A stretch of DNA of 22,015 bases, from contig CAYZUE010000014.1 of assembly GCA_964481825.1 (NCBI GenBank), forward strand, positions 1 through 22,015, written 5' to 3'. The position numbers and the translations under genes were made by a program. This document shows positions 6,116-13,866 of the stretch, piece after piece (position 1 is the first letter of the stretch; every line of letters starts with the position of its first letter). This DNA is from CAYZUE01 sp964481825. Its GTDB lineage: Archaea > Hydrothermarchaeota > Hydrothermarchaeia > Hydrothermarchaeales > JALUUU01. The notes beneath the pieces are model-generated. The model was not told where the DNA came from and ran no database searches. It saw only the letters and a list, made by a program, of their open reading frames with translations.

Positions 6116-7813
6116 ATTCTGAAATTTAAGACTTCCATTTAATAAGCCTACAAGGGTTTTTCTTAATTTATCCTTTTTAACACGGATTTGTAGGGTGGAA
6201 TCTCGTTCTCGAATAGTAACGGAATTCTTTAGGGATTTGAAATCCACAGTTACAACATAGGGAACACCGATCTCATCTACACGGGCATATCTACGACCGA
6301 TAGAACCTTCTTCATCATAGGTGGTGGCGATACCTGTTTTTCGGAGGTCTTCAAATATTTTAAAAGCAATTTGTGGAAGGTTATCTTTAGAAACTAAAGG
6401 AAAAATTGCAACTTGTACCGGTGCTAGATATTTTTTCAACCTTAAATAACGCCTTTCACCATCTTCACAGTATGCTGACTCAAGTACACAATAAATAATT
6501 CGATCAATTCCAAATGATGGTTCAATAACGTGGGGGACTATTTTTTCCCCTGAAACAGTTTTTTCTTCGCTATGCAAACGTATTTCATCTTTGGTTAACC
6601 GAATTTTTTTCTTAGATACTTGCACTTCCACATGGCCGTGTTTTCTAAAAAAAGACATTTCGTTTTGTCCAAATTTTTCAACTGCTTTTGATATTTCTTC
6701 TGATAGGCTTTTATATTTAGGGCCTATTTTTCCCATATCAAGCTGGAATTTATTTTCAATCTTTTTTTCTGATTTATCAAATTGTATAAAAGCAGTTAGA
6801 TCTGCCTTGCTAAGTTCCATATGAGACGTCAAATCATAGTTTGTTCTATCTGCAATACCTACGACTTCTATCCATCCGAATCGTTTTGTGTACACTTCAG
6901 CATCCCAACAATCCGCGGCATAATGTGCCATCTCAGTCTTAAGATGTTGTCTAAAACGAATATTTTTTTCCTTGATACCAACATCAACAAGAAAATTTTT
7001 TACTAGTACTAATTGATAAGTCAGTAGTTCGTGAGCGACAATTTTTTTTCCTACTGCATCTTTAGCTTTTATATTTGTTGGTTCTATTTTCTGAGGTACA
7101 AGGAATATTTTTGTATCAGCAATTTCTGGAAAGTTTGGATGGGTTTTCTCATTAGGGTTCACAAATATCTCAACTTCCGCTTGGTTGAATTCTCTCAATC
7201 GTACAACGCCTTGTCTAGGCGATATTTCATTTCTATAGGCTTTGCCAAGTTGGGCAACTCCAAATGGAAGTTTTTTCCTATAGAATTCATAAAGTCTGTT
7301 AAATTGTAAGAACATACCTTGAGCCGTTTCTGGTCTGAGATAACCGATCTTTTTATTTCCAGTTCCAATGTGTGTTTTGAACATAAGATTGTAACTATAT
7401 ACATCTCCTAAAGGGCCTTTACAACTAGAACATTTTACATTATTATTCTTAATCAAGTCCTCTAATTCTTCAAAAGATAGTCCATCAGTTTGTATTTTCA
7501 ATACTTCTTTTAAAAAAACATCAGCACGATAAACTTCATTACATTTCAAACACTCAACAAGAGGATCTACAAAACTCTTGACATGTCCGGATGCTATGAA
7601 AACTTCTTCGGGGCTAATTGCTGGAGAAAATATTTCTAGGTATCCTTCTTTTATACAGTAGTACTCTCTCCATTTATCTTCAAGCTTCTTTTTTAAAGTG
7701 GCTCCTAAAGGCCCATAATCATAAAATCCACTTACCCCCCCATAAATTTCATAACTTGGCCAAAGGAAACCCCTTCGAAAAGCAAGTTCCATTACTTTTT
7801 CTACTTTTAACAT
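6107..7813 (-). CDS. glyS: Glycyl-tRNA synthetase (archaeal/eukaryotic alpha2 type)
   Basis: Class II aminoacyl-tRNA synthetase charging tRNA-Gly, 568 residues. Motif 1 surrounds YDYGPLGATL (31-40). Two CxxC pairs (C88/C91 and C128/C131) form the zinc site in the insertion. RPETAQGMF (160-168) binds glycine and ATP. Motif 2 has YRNEISPRQGVVRLREF (193-209), and motif 3 has EPSFGIDRII (431-440). The C-terminal anticodon-binding domain (about 463-560) includes GSIGRRYARVDEIGVPY. Length and all motifs are complete. It is the third gene of an amidohydrolase-CBS-glyS transcription unit, 30 nt after the CBS gene. AGGT lies about 7 nt before the ATG. Confidence 0.97.
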   Translation of the reverse strand: MLKVEKVMELAFRRGFLWPSYEIYGGVSGFYDYGPLGATLKKKLEDKWREYYCIKEGYLEIFSPAISPEEVFIASGHVKSFVDPLVECLKCNEVYRADVFLKEVLKIQTDGLSFEELEDLIKNNNVKCSSCKGPLGDVYSYNLMFKTHIGTGNKKIGYLRPETAQGMFLQFNRLYEFYRKKLPFGVAQLGKAYRNEISPRQGVVRLREFNQAEVEIFVNPNEKTHPNFPEIADTKIFLVPQKIEPTNIKAKDAVGKKIVAHELLTYQLVLVKNFLVDVGIKEKNIRFRQHLKTEMAHYAADCWDAEVYTKRFGWIEVVGIADRTNYDLTSHMELSKADLTAFIQFDKSEKKIENKFQLDMGKIGPKYKSLSEEISKAVEKFGQNEMSFFRKHGHVEVQVSKKKIRLTKDEIRLHSEEKTVSGEKIVPHVIEPSFGIDRIIYCVLESAYCEDGERRYLRLKKYLAPVQVAIFPLVSKDNLPQIAFKIFEDLRKTGIATTYDEEGSIGRRYARVDEIGVPYVVTVDFKSLKNSVTIRERDSTLQIRVKKDKLRKTLVGLLNGSLKFQNLV

Positions 7814-7843
7814 CCGTTGTACCTATTAAAAAAACTTAGAAAA

Positions 7844-8674
7844 TCATAAAGTCTCAAGGAGTGTAAGGTCTCTTACAACACCAATCATATTTCCTTCAGC
7901 GTCAATTACAGGAATTTGTTCAACCCTATTTTTAGCCATCTTTTTTGCGCATTCAGATATCGACGTTTTTTTTGTGGCAGTGATGACATTTTTTATCATA
8001 ACGTCCTTGACTAGTTTATCAGGAAGTTCGAGTGTTTTTTTTGTAATGTAAATAACGTTTTGGCTGTCCCAACCCCACTTATCACCTTCAGTGCTTGCGC
8101 TCATCTCTGACTTTTTCGTTGATTCAGTTAACCTAGCTCCTTTGAGCAAGTCCATATCTGAAACCATACCAGAAAGCTTTCCCTCAGGTCCAAGAACTGG
8201 AACCGCAGTATACTTTGATAGTCCCATGATTTCAGATGCAACTTTAAGAGGTGTTTCTTCCCAAACGGCTGTAATATTGGGGCTGATTAATGTATCAATA
8301 GATTTATTCAATCCCAGTTGTTCTATACCACGCCAAACAATATCACTAATAGTTACAATTCCTAATAATTTTCCTTTATCAGCAACTGGAAGTCTTCTAA
8401 AACTCGCATTTAAAAATATATTTGCTGCTTTTTTTATATCTTCATCTGGATGAATTGTTACAACATCCCTTGTCATAAGCAGCCCTAGTTGAGATTCATC
8501 TGGGTTTTGCAACAAATCCTCTCTTGTGACTATTCCAAGGACCTCTTTTGTCCCGCGTTTTACGACAGGCAATCCAGAAACACCATTTTCGATAATTAAC
8601 TTTAGTGCGTCTGCTGTACTCCCAGGAACTTCAGCAAATACTGTTTCTCCAGTCATTATATCCTTGACTTTCAT
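7844..8674 (-). CDS. Protein with four CBS domains
   Basis: 276 residues made of four CBS motifs (about 1-57, 62-118, 125-180 and 218-276), forming two Bateman modules. Repeated signatures are LPVVKRGTKEVLGIVTREDL, LPVADKGKLLGIVTISDI, VPVLGPEGKLSGMVSDMDL and IPVIDAEGNMIGVVRDL. CBS pairs usually bind adenine nucleotides or S-adenosylmethionine. There is no attached enzyme, channel or DNA-binding domain, so this is a stand-alone energy or ligand sensor of unknown target. A linker of about 38 residues between CBS3 and CBS4 contains an unusual GDKWGWDSQN stretch. It lies 21 nt after the amidohydrolase gene and 30 nt before glyS, so it is co-transcribed, but the functional link is unclear. Confidence 0.93.
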   Translation of the reverse strand: MKVKDIMTGETVFAEVPGSTADALKLIIENGVSGLPVVKRGTKEVLGIVTREDLLQNPDESQLGLLMTRDVVTIHPDEDIKKAANIFLNASFRRLPVADKGKLLGIVTISDIVWRGIEQLGLNKSIDTLISPNITAVWEETPLKVASEIMGLSKYTAVPVLGPEGKLSGMVSDMDLLKGARLTESTKKSEMSASTEGDKWGWDSQNVIYITKKTLELPDKLVKDVMIKNVITATKKTSISECAKKMAKNRVEQIPVIDAEGNMIGVVRDLTLLETL

Positions 8675-8695
8675 TTTTAAATCTCGAAAAGTATG

Positions 8696-9778
8696 TTATT
8701 TACAGTTTAGAAATTGGTCTCCTTTTACTATGCCTCTTATATCCCCGGTTTCATATCTGTGCAATATAGCTACAATGGGGTCGTATAAATATTTTCTTCT
8801 CCCTACTATAATAAAGTTAGCTTCTTTTCCCTCCTCTATGGCGTTGCTACTTAGTCCAAGTATTTTTCTGCCATTCAAAGTTGCCAATTTTAAAATACTC
8901 TTTCCACTAATTGTCGGATCTTTAGTAAGTCCTCTAGAAATTTTAAATGCAAATTCAATTTCCCTAAACATGTTTAGTGAATTTACCATAACATTATCTG
9001 TCCCAAGCCCTACAAGGTTTTCATCAATCAATTCTTTAATTTTCGGTACTCCAGCACCAAGTATAGCATTTGCCCGAGGACAAATAATTACAGGGATTTT
9101 TAATTCATGAATAAGTTCAAGATTCTCATCATTAGTGTTAGTTAGATGGACCATGAAATTTGGATTCATTTTTATAGCACTTTTCACATCATCTTCTACT
9201 TCGGCAACATGGATTCCTAGAATTTTTCCCTTTTTCTTAACTAAGTTTTTAATGGTTTTTAGTTCATTAGGGCTATAATCAGCAACACTACTAAGCCCTA
9301 TTCCATGACATACATCTAATAATGATTGAATATCTCCCCCATTAGGCCTCCCCAATATCACAGATTCAATATCTTTTTTTATTAAAGATTTTAGTTTTAA
9401 AACTCCTTTGATACCGCCTTCTCTAAAATCACAAAATGCAGTTGTTCCACAATTTAATAACTCGTTAATTGACGACTTCATTCCACCTATTAATTGTTGG
9501 TTATTTTTTTTTAGAACCGAAAATTTCATTCCTTCAGGTCCCACTCTTTTTTTTATCGGTTCATAAATTCCCAAATCTTGTGCAATTGAATCACCAATAT
9601 GTGTATGGGCATTAGTAAAACTAGGAAAAACTATTCCTCTCTTTAGATCGGTTGCCCCTTTTTTCGGACATTTTCCTTCACCAACTTCTTTTATTTTTCT
9701 ATTCTCTACAATTATCCAACCGCTGATTGGTTCTAAATCTTCTCCTGATAGTATTGTTGCATTTTTAAAGGCTATCAT
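8696..9778 (-). CDS. Amidohydrolase (metal-dependent deaminase-like)
   Basis: 360 residues of the amidohydrolase superfamily, closest in layout to the cytosine/guanine/S-adenosylhomocysteine deaminase group. From the ATG at 9778, the metal ligands are H58 and H60 (NAHTH), H190 (GIHVAE), H211 (VHLTN) and D261 (GLGTDN). An N-terminal beta-sandwich strand pair (GWIIVENRKIKEVGEG) and its C-terminal partner (NFIIVGRR) flank the barrel. The complete ligand set argues for an active hydrolase; the substrate cannot be read from sequence. At 360 residues it is shorter than typical SAH deaminases (about 420). The frame also opens at a TTG (9790), but the ATG is more likely. A TATA-like CTTATAATAATT sits about 9823-9834. 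It is the first gene of the unit leading to glyS. Confidence 0.85.
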   Translation of the reverse strand: MIAFKNATILSGEDLEPISGWIIVENRKIKEVGEGKCPKKGATDLKRGIVFPSFTNAHTHIGDSIAQDLGIYEPIKKRVGPEGMKFSVLKKNNQQLIGGMKSSINELLNCGTTAFCDFREGGIKGVLKLKSLIKKDIESVILGRPNGGDIQSLLDVCHGIGLSSVADYSPNELKTIKNLVKKKGKILGIHVAEVEDDVKSAIKMNPNFMVHLTNTNDENLELIHELKIPVIICPRANAILGAGVPKIKELIDENLVGLGTDNVMVNSLNMFREIEFAFKISRGLTKDPTISGKSILKLATLNGRKILGLSSNAIEEGKEANFIIVGRRKYLYDPIVAILHRYETGDIRGIVKGDQFLNCK

Positions 9779-9832
9779 TTTTCTATCCAAAATTTACAAA
9801 GTTTTTTTGTATTAGCTAAATAATTATTATAA

Positions 9833-9846
9833 GAGATATATATTAC
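9833..9846 (+). promoter_or_regulatory. TATA box of the HTH-secG unit
   Basis: GAGATATATATTAC is centred about 31 nt before the ATG at 9871, predicting a leader of about 5 nt. The divergent amidohydrolase box (about 9823-9834, minus strand) almost overlaps it, so the two promoters share about 25 bp. Confidence 0.45.
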
Positions 9847-9870
9847 CTTTAATGGACGGGTTTTTTTAAC

Positions 9871-10395
9871 ATGAATTATGTGAAGACATCAGAGATTAGA
9901 GAACATTTTCATTTTAATAATTATATTAGTAATCGCAATGCCATTAACTGTATCAAACTTAATATAAAAAAGATTACAGTTACACACACTACTTTGAAAC
10001 AAACCCCCAAATCTAGAATTAAAATGTTATATAATAATGGCATTACAATTTTGAAATTTAACGGTAGAGGACGTCCTAGAAAGTTATCAAAAGCAATGAT
10101 AAACAAAATCTTAGCAATGAGACAAGAAGGCGTAAGTTTTTACAAAATATCAAGGCTAATAGGGGTGCCTAAGAGTACGACTTTCGATTATTGGAAACGA
10201 TTTCAAAATGTTAAAGTAAATGATGAAGATGTTCGTAGCCTAAAATTAAATGAAGCTAAAAAGATATTTAAAAAAATCATTAATTCTGACGTTGATATTA
10301 ACATTACTACATTAGCTAAAAAAGGATATTCCAGTAATTCTCTGGATGAAATGGCTTATATATTAAAAGAGATAAATTCTAATCTTCATGGTTAA
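9871..10395 (+). CDS. HTH DNA-binding protein with GRPR arm
   Basis: 174 residues. A central module (about 65-112) starts with GRGRPRKLS, an AT-hook/minor-groove arm like that of the Hin invertase DNA-binding domain. It continues with a helix-turn-helix: INKILAMRQEGVSFYKISRL, then IGVPKSTTFDYWKRF. No serine-recombinase catalytic domain is present, so this is a regulator or nucleoid-type protein rather than an invertase. The C-terminal part (about 115-174) is helical and unassigned. The first 51 residues are low-complexity and may not be translated; an in-frame ATG at 10024, preceded by a TATA-like AATATAAAA (about 9960), is an alternative start. The stop overlaps the ATG of Sec61-beta (ATGGTTAA), so the two genes are translationally coupled. 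Target unknown. Confidence 0.72.
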   Translation: MNYVKTSEIREHFHFNNYISNRNAINCIKLNIKKITVTHTTLKQTPKSRIKMLYNNGITILKFNGRGRPRKLSKAMINKILAMRQEGVSFYKISRLIGVPKSTTFDYWKRFQNVKVNDEDVRSLKLNEAKKIFKKIINSDVDINITTLAKKGYSSNSLDEMAYILKEINSNLHG

Positions 10396-10555
10396 GAGAA
10401 AAAGAAAAAAGGTTTCTATGCCGTCATCCGGTGCAGGGCTTGTTCGATATATGGATGAGGAGGGTAGAGGTTTTAAAATAAAACCACATTATATACTCTT
10501 TGCGGCAATTGGTGTTATTATATTCGAAGGTCTCCTTAGAATGGGCCTTCTATAG
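10388..10555 (+). CDS. secG: Preprotein translocase subunit Sec61-beta (SecG)
   Basis: 55 residues. This is the small accessory subunit of the SecYE-beta channel in the cytoplasmic membrane. The N-terminus is strongly basic (KRKRKK), followed by the archaeal family signature PSSGAGLVRYMDEEGRGFKI (12-31) and one C-terminal transmembrane helix (about 35-52: ILFAAIGVIIFEGLL). The layout is a cytosolic N-terminus with a tail anchor. The gene starts inside the last codons of the HTH gene (8-bp overlap) and ends 17 nt before hemD. The signature and single tail anchor make the call firm. An internal ATG at 10418 would delete the basic stretch. Confidence 0.93.
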   Translation: MVKRKRKKVSMPSSGAGLVRYMDEEGRGFKIKPHYILFAAIGVIIFEGLLRMGLL

Positions 10556-10572
10556 TTTATGAGGCGATTTCT

Positions 10573-11298
10573 TTGAGGGTCGCTATAACCAGGCCCCAGG
10601 AACGAAGTGCAGCTACTGTGAAGTTAGTAGAAATAAGGGGCTGGGAGGCTATTATTGTACCTACAGTTAAGATTCAACCTATCAAAGGTGCGTTGAAAGG
10701 ATTAAATCTTGAATTTTTTAATTGGATGATTATAACCAGCGTTTCCGGTGCTGAAATAGTTTATCAACATTATGGGAAAGCAATGAAGTCTGTAAAGATA
10801 GCTTGCATAGGCCCTAAAACCGCAAAATATCTTAAAGATAAAAATATTTCTGTATCATTTATCCCAGAAAAATATGATGCACTTTCTTTAGCAAAAGGAC
10901 TTTTGTCTTTAGGAATAACGAATCTCAAAATCCTTGTAGCTAGAGCATCAATCGGGCGGAGGATTTTAGTAAAAGAATTAGAAAAAAAAGCAGATGTTAC
11001 AGAGGTATCCATCTACAACACAGTTATGGTTAGCAATATGTCGGGAATAGAAACATTTTCGAATTGTCTAAATAATCGCAAATTAGACGCTATTATTTTT
11101 ACTAGTTCTCAAGCAGCTACAAATCTGCTATCATCTATAGATAAATCTACTAAAGTAAAGTTAAATGAAATTATAGTTTGTGCAATAGGTCCAATAACTG
11201 CATCTACTTTATCAAACGCTGGAATCGTTGTAGATGTGACACCTTCAAAATATACTGTCGAAGCGTGTCTAGATGAAATTGAAGCTCAAAAGAGCTAA
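10573..11298 (+). CDS. hemD: Uroporphyrinogen-III synthase
   Basis: 241 residues, normal family length. It cyclises and inverts ring D of hydroxymethylbilane to uroporphyrinogen III, the common precursor of haem, sirohaem, cobalamin and F430. Typical features are the N-terminal ITRPQERSA (5-13), WMIITSVSGAE (about 51-61), the GPKTAKYL loop (80-87), IFTSSQAATNLL (about 176-187) and AIGPITASTL (about 205-214), matching the two-lobed HemD fold. The family is weakly conserved, but these blocks are characteristic. The start is a TTG, with GAGG (10561-10564) about 8 nt upstream; no ATG is available in frame. No other tetrapyrrole gene is in the window. It probably belongs to the HTH-secG transcript. 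Confidence 0.88.
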   Translation: MRVAITRPQERSAATVKLVEIRGWEAIIVPTVKIQPIKGALKGLNLEFFNWMIITSVSGAEIVYQHYGKAMKSVKIACIGPKTAKYLKDKNISVSFIPEKYDALSLAKGLLSLGITNLKILVARASIGRRILVKELEKKADVTEVSIYNTVMVSNMSGIETFSNCLNNRKLDAIIFTSSQAATNLLSSIDKSTKVKLNEIIVCAIGPITASTLSNAGIVVDVTPSKYTVEACLDEIEAQKS

Positions 11299-11348
11299 TA
11301 CTATTCTTTAAATTTTATGTTAATCAATTTTAGATCTATCCCAAAAAG

Positions 11349-11359
11349 ATATATAATTC
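11349..11359 (+). promoter_or_regulatory. TATA box of the PHP gene
   Basis: GATATATAATT is centred about 24 nt before the ATG at 11378, suggesting a leaderless transcript. No Shine-Dalgarno is present. Confidence 0.55.
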
Positions 11360-11377
11360 AAAACTAAATTTTTTTCT

Positions 11378-12034
11378 ATGGCAGGTTATGATTTTCATAT
11401 TCATTCAATTTTTAGTGACGGAGAATTAATACCGGCAGAGATTGTTCATCGCTGTGCTGTTTTGGGGTATGATGCTGTAGCCATTACAGATCATGCCGAC
11501 AATTCAAATCTTGAGTTTATTTTAAATCATTTAGTTAATTCATGTAAGAAACTTAGTGAATCTGGAGAACTTGAAATACTCCCAGGAATAGAACTTACAC
11601 ATGTACCTCTTAGCATGCTTGAAGATTTAGTAAAAAAATCAAAAAAATTAGGAGCAAAAATGATTTTGGTTCATGGTGAAACACTTTCGGAACCTGTACT
11701 CGCTGGTACTAATTTGGCGGCTGTTCAAATACCAGAAGTTAATATCCTTGCTCATCCAGGTTTAATTTCTTTGAAGGAAGCTGAAATAGCTAATAAAAAT
11801 GATATTTATTTGGAACTTACGACTCGAAAGGGCCACTCTTTAACAAATGGCCATGTTTCAAAAGTAGCTAACCAAGTAGGTGCAAAGTTGATCCTCAATT
11901 CTGATACTCATTCGCCAGTTGACTTTAACCATCCTAAAGATGCAATAAAATTTGTTCAGGGCACAGGTATTGATAAAAAAAATTCTGAAATTATTACTAG
12001 CGTTAATCCTAAAAGACTTCTAAGTAGTATATAA
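11378..12034 (+). CDS. PHP-domain phosphoesterase (histidinol-phosphatase-like)
   Basis: 218 residues covering a full PHP (polymerase and histidinol phosphatase) domain. All metal ligands expected for an active trinuclear site are visible: H7 and H9 (FHIHS), D38 and H39 (TDHAD), E72 (GIEL), H99 (VHGE), H126 (AHPG), and D176 and H178 (SDTH). This makes it distinct from the archaeal RNase P subunit Rpp30, which has the fold but not the full metal site. The substrate is unknown; histidinol phosphate is only one option, and no his genes are near. It has its own leaderless-type promoter and precedes gar1-tfb by 37 nt. Confidence 0.88.
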   Translation: MAGYDFHIHSIFSDGELIPAEIVHRCAVLGYDAVAITDHADNSNLEFILNHLVNSCKKLSESGELEILPGIELTHVPLSMLEDLVKKSKKLGAKMILVHGETLSEPVLAGTNLAAVQIPEVNILAHPGLISLKEAEIANKNDIYLELTTRKGHSLTNGHVSKVANQVGAKLILNSDTHSPVDFNHPKDAIKFVQGTGIDKKNSEIITSVNPKRLLSSI

Positions 12035-12071
12035 CGTTTTCGATAAACTTAAAAACCTTAATTCTGGAGGA

Positions 12072-12371
12072 GTGACTCTGAAGTCATTGGGCAAATTATT
12101 CAACTATAAAAGAGGTAGAAAAATTCTTCTAAGAGGAGGAGAATTACCTTCGCTTTACTCGCCTGTAATTACATCAAATTCTAAACATGTGGGTAAAGTC
12201 GTTGATATCATTGGACCAGAATCTGATCCTTTTGTTGTACTTAAATTAGACCCAAAAATCAGTCTTAAAGAATTGAAAGGTATGAAATTTTATCAAGGTA
12301 TCCACAAGAATAGGAGGAAATCGAATGGGAGAAAAAGAAGTCGAGTACATAGACATATGTCCAGAGTGTAA
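12072..12371 (+). CDS. gar1: H/ACA ribonucleoprotein subunit Gar1
   Basis: 99 residues. Gar1 binds the Cbf5 pseudouridine synthase in box H/ACA particles that modify rRNA. The core beta-barrel (about 20-80) has VITSNSKHVGKVVDIIGP and PFVVLKLDP, the usual archaeal Gar1 blocks. The start is GTG, two bases after GGAGG (12066-12070 region), with no ATG available. The last 16 codons lie within tfb in another frame (47-bp overlap) and encode a very basic tail (KNRRKSNGRKRSRVHRH). The tail could be functional RNA-binding sequence, or merely what the overlap permits. The gar1-tfb neighbour pair is common in archaea. Confidence 0.87.
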   Translation: MTLKSLGKLFNYKRGRKILLRGGELPSLYSPVITSNSKHVGKVVDIIGPESDPFVVLKLDPKISLKELKGMKFYQGIHKNRRKSNGRKRSRVHRHMSRV

Positions 12372-13251
12372 TAGTAAATCATTAGTTAAGGACTACGAAA
12401 GAGCTGAGATTGTTTGTAATGAATGTGGAACAGTATGTGACGATAAAATAATGGATATGGGTCCAGAATGGAGGGCTTTCGATTACGAGCAACGTGTCAA
12501 ACGTAGCAGGGTTGGAGCTCCCATGACATATACAATCCATGATAAAGGGCTAAGTACCGTAATAGACTGGCGAAATAAAGATAGTTATGGTAAAGATATT
12601 TCACCAAGGAAGCGTGCCCAGATTTACCGGTTGCGAAAATGGCAGCAACGTATACGTGTTAGCAATGCTACTGAACGTAATTTAGCCTTTGCGTTGACTG
12701 AACTTGATAGGGTAGCTTCACGTTTAGGATTACCTAGAAATGTCCGTGAAACGGCTGCTATGGTATACAGAAGAGCCGTAGAAAAGGGATTAATCCGTGG
12801 TAGAAGTATTGAAGGAGTTGCTGCATCTTCATTATATGCAGCTTGTAGACAATGTAAAGTGCCGCGTACCCTCGATGAGATTGCAGATTCGGCTAAATTA
12901 AATAGAAAAGAGATCGGTAGGACATATCGATTTGTCTCTCGAGAATTGGGTATAAATCTTTCACCTACAACTCCTATTGATTATGTTCCTCGTTTTGGTT
13001 CTGAGCTTAATTTAAGTGGCGAGGTTCAAAGCAAAGCTATTGAAATTCTAAAAAAAGCAATGCAAAAGGAGCTCACATCTGGTAGGGGTCCTACAGGTGT
13101 TAGTGCAGCTGCTATTTATATTTCAAGCGTTTTATTAGGAGAGCGCAGAACTCAAAGAGAAGTGGCAGATGTTGCGGGTGTTACCGAGGTAACCATACGT
13201 AATCGATACAAAGAATTAGCTGAGCGTTTAGACATTGAGATTACGATTTAA
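12325..13251 (+). CDS. tfb: Transcription initiation factor TFB
   Basis: 308 residues. This is the archaeal TFIIB homologue, which bridges TBP-TATA and RNA polymerase and reads the BRE. An N-terminal zinc ribbon uses C12/C15 (CPEC) and C31/C34 (CNEC). A linker/B-finger follows (about 45-90: GPEWRAFDYEQR, DWRNKDSYGKDISPRKRAQ), then two cyclin repeats (about 112-205 and 210-303). The BRE-contacting helix-turn-helix is at TQREVADVAGVTEVTIRNRY. AGGAGG (12312-12317) sits 7 nt before the ATG, inside gar1. The stop is directly followed by the rlmE ATG. It is complete and canonical. Confidence 0.97.
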   Translation: MGEKEVEYIDICPECNSKSLVKDYERAEIVCNECGTVCDDKIMDMGPEWRAFDYEQRVKRSRVGAPMTYTIHDKGLSTVIDWRNKDSYGKDISPRKRAQIYRLRKWQQRIRVSNATERNLAFALTELDRVASRLGLPRNVRETAAMVYRRAVEKGLIRGRSIEGVAASSLYAACRQCKVPRTLDEIADSAKLNRKEIGRTYRFVSRELGINLSPTTPIDYVPRFGSELNLSGEVQSKAIEILKKAMQKELTSGRGPTGVSAAAIYISSVLLGERRTQREVADVAGVTEVTIRNRYKELAERLDIEITI

Positions 13252-13866
13252 ATGAGTAAGCGATGGTTAAGAGACCGAAAGAAGGATTATTACTATAAAA
13301 AAGCAAAATCGGATGAGTATCGTTCCCGGGCATCTTTTAAGTTAAAACAAATAAACAAAAAATTTAAAATTATAATTAAGAAAGATCATGTTCTGGATTT
13401 AGGCGCTGCTCCAGGTGGATGGACTCAGTTAACTCAAGAAATTGTAGGGGATGATGGCTTTATTTTAAGTGTTGACTTAGCAAAGATTGGTTCATTTAAG
13501 TCCAATAATGTTGTGACACTCCAGGGAGATTTCACTAAAAATTCAACGTTAAATAAAATCATTAAAATTATATCAAAACCGGATGTTATTATAAGCGATG
13601 CTTCTCCAGATATTTCTGGAGTTTGGGATATTGATCATTTTCGGTCTATTGAGTTATGCAGAGAAGTTTTCAAAATTTGTAATAAAATTCTCAAACCAAA
13701 TGGAAATTTATTAATTAAGGTCTTTCAAGGTGAGTTAATTAACGAATTTATAAATGAATTAAAATCCCAATTTAAATACGCAAAGACTACTAAACCGAAA
13801 GCTTCACGTTTGCGAAGTGCGGAAGTATATATTGTATGTAAAGGTTATAAAAAATTAGATATTTAA
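13252..13866 (+). CDS. rlmE: RlmE/FtsJ-type rRNA 2'-O-ribose methyltransferase
   Basis: 204 residues, a SAM-dependent Rossmann methyltransferase of the FtsJ family; in bacteria RlmE methylates U2552 of 23S rRNA. The SAM loop is LDLGAAPGGWTQ (48-59). The K-D-K-E catalytic tetrad is visible as K30 (SRASFKL), D116 (IISDASPD), K156 (LLIKVFQG) and E191 (SAEVYIVC). There is no extra TRAM domain, unlike some archaeal members. It abuts the tfb stop (TAAATG), so expression is coupled to tfb. Its end overlaps the convergent trm1 gene by 12 bp. Confidence 0.93.
   Translation: MSKRWLRDRKKDYYYKKAKSDEYRSRASFKLKQINKKFKIIIKKDHVLDLGAAPGGWTQLTQEIVGDDGFILSVDLAKIGSFKSNNVVTLQGDFTKNSTLNKIIKIISKPDVIISDASPDISGVWDIDHFRSIELCREVFKICNKILKPNGNLLIKVFQGELINEFINELKSQFKYAKTTKPKASRLRSAEVYIVCKGYKKLDI

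Noticed and set aside
8526..9110. 194-codon plus-strand frame
   Set aside because: It lies antisense to the CBS and amidohydrolase genes, both of which have complete family motifs; the frame itself shows no domain.
9871..10395. Serine recombinase or transposase
   Set aside because: Only the arm and HTH are present; no resolvase catalytic domain and no inverted repeats flank the gene.
11378..12034. RNase P protein Rpp30
   Set aside because: Same fold, but this protein keeps the full set of PHP metal ligands, which Rpp30 lacks.
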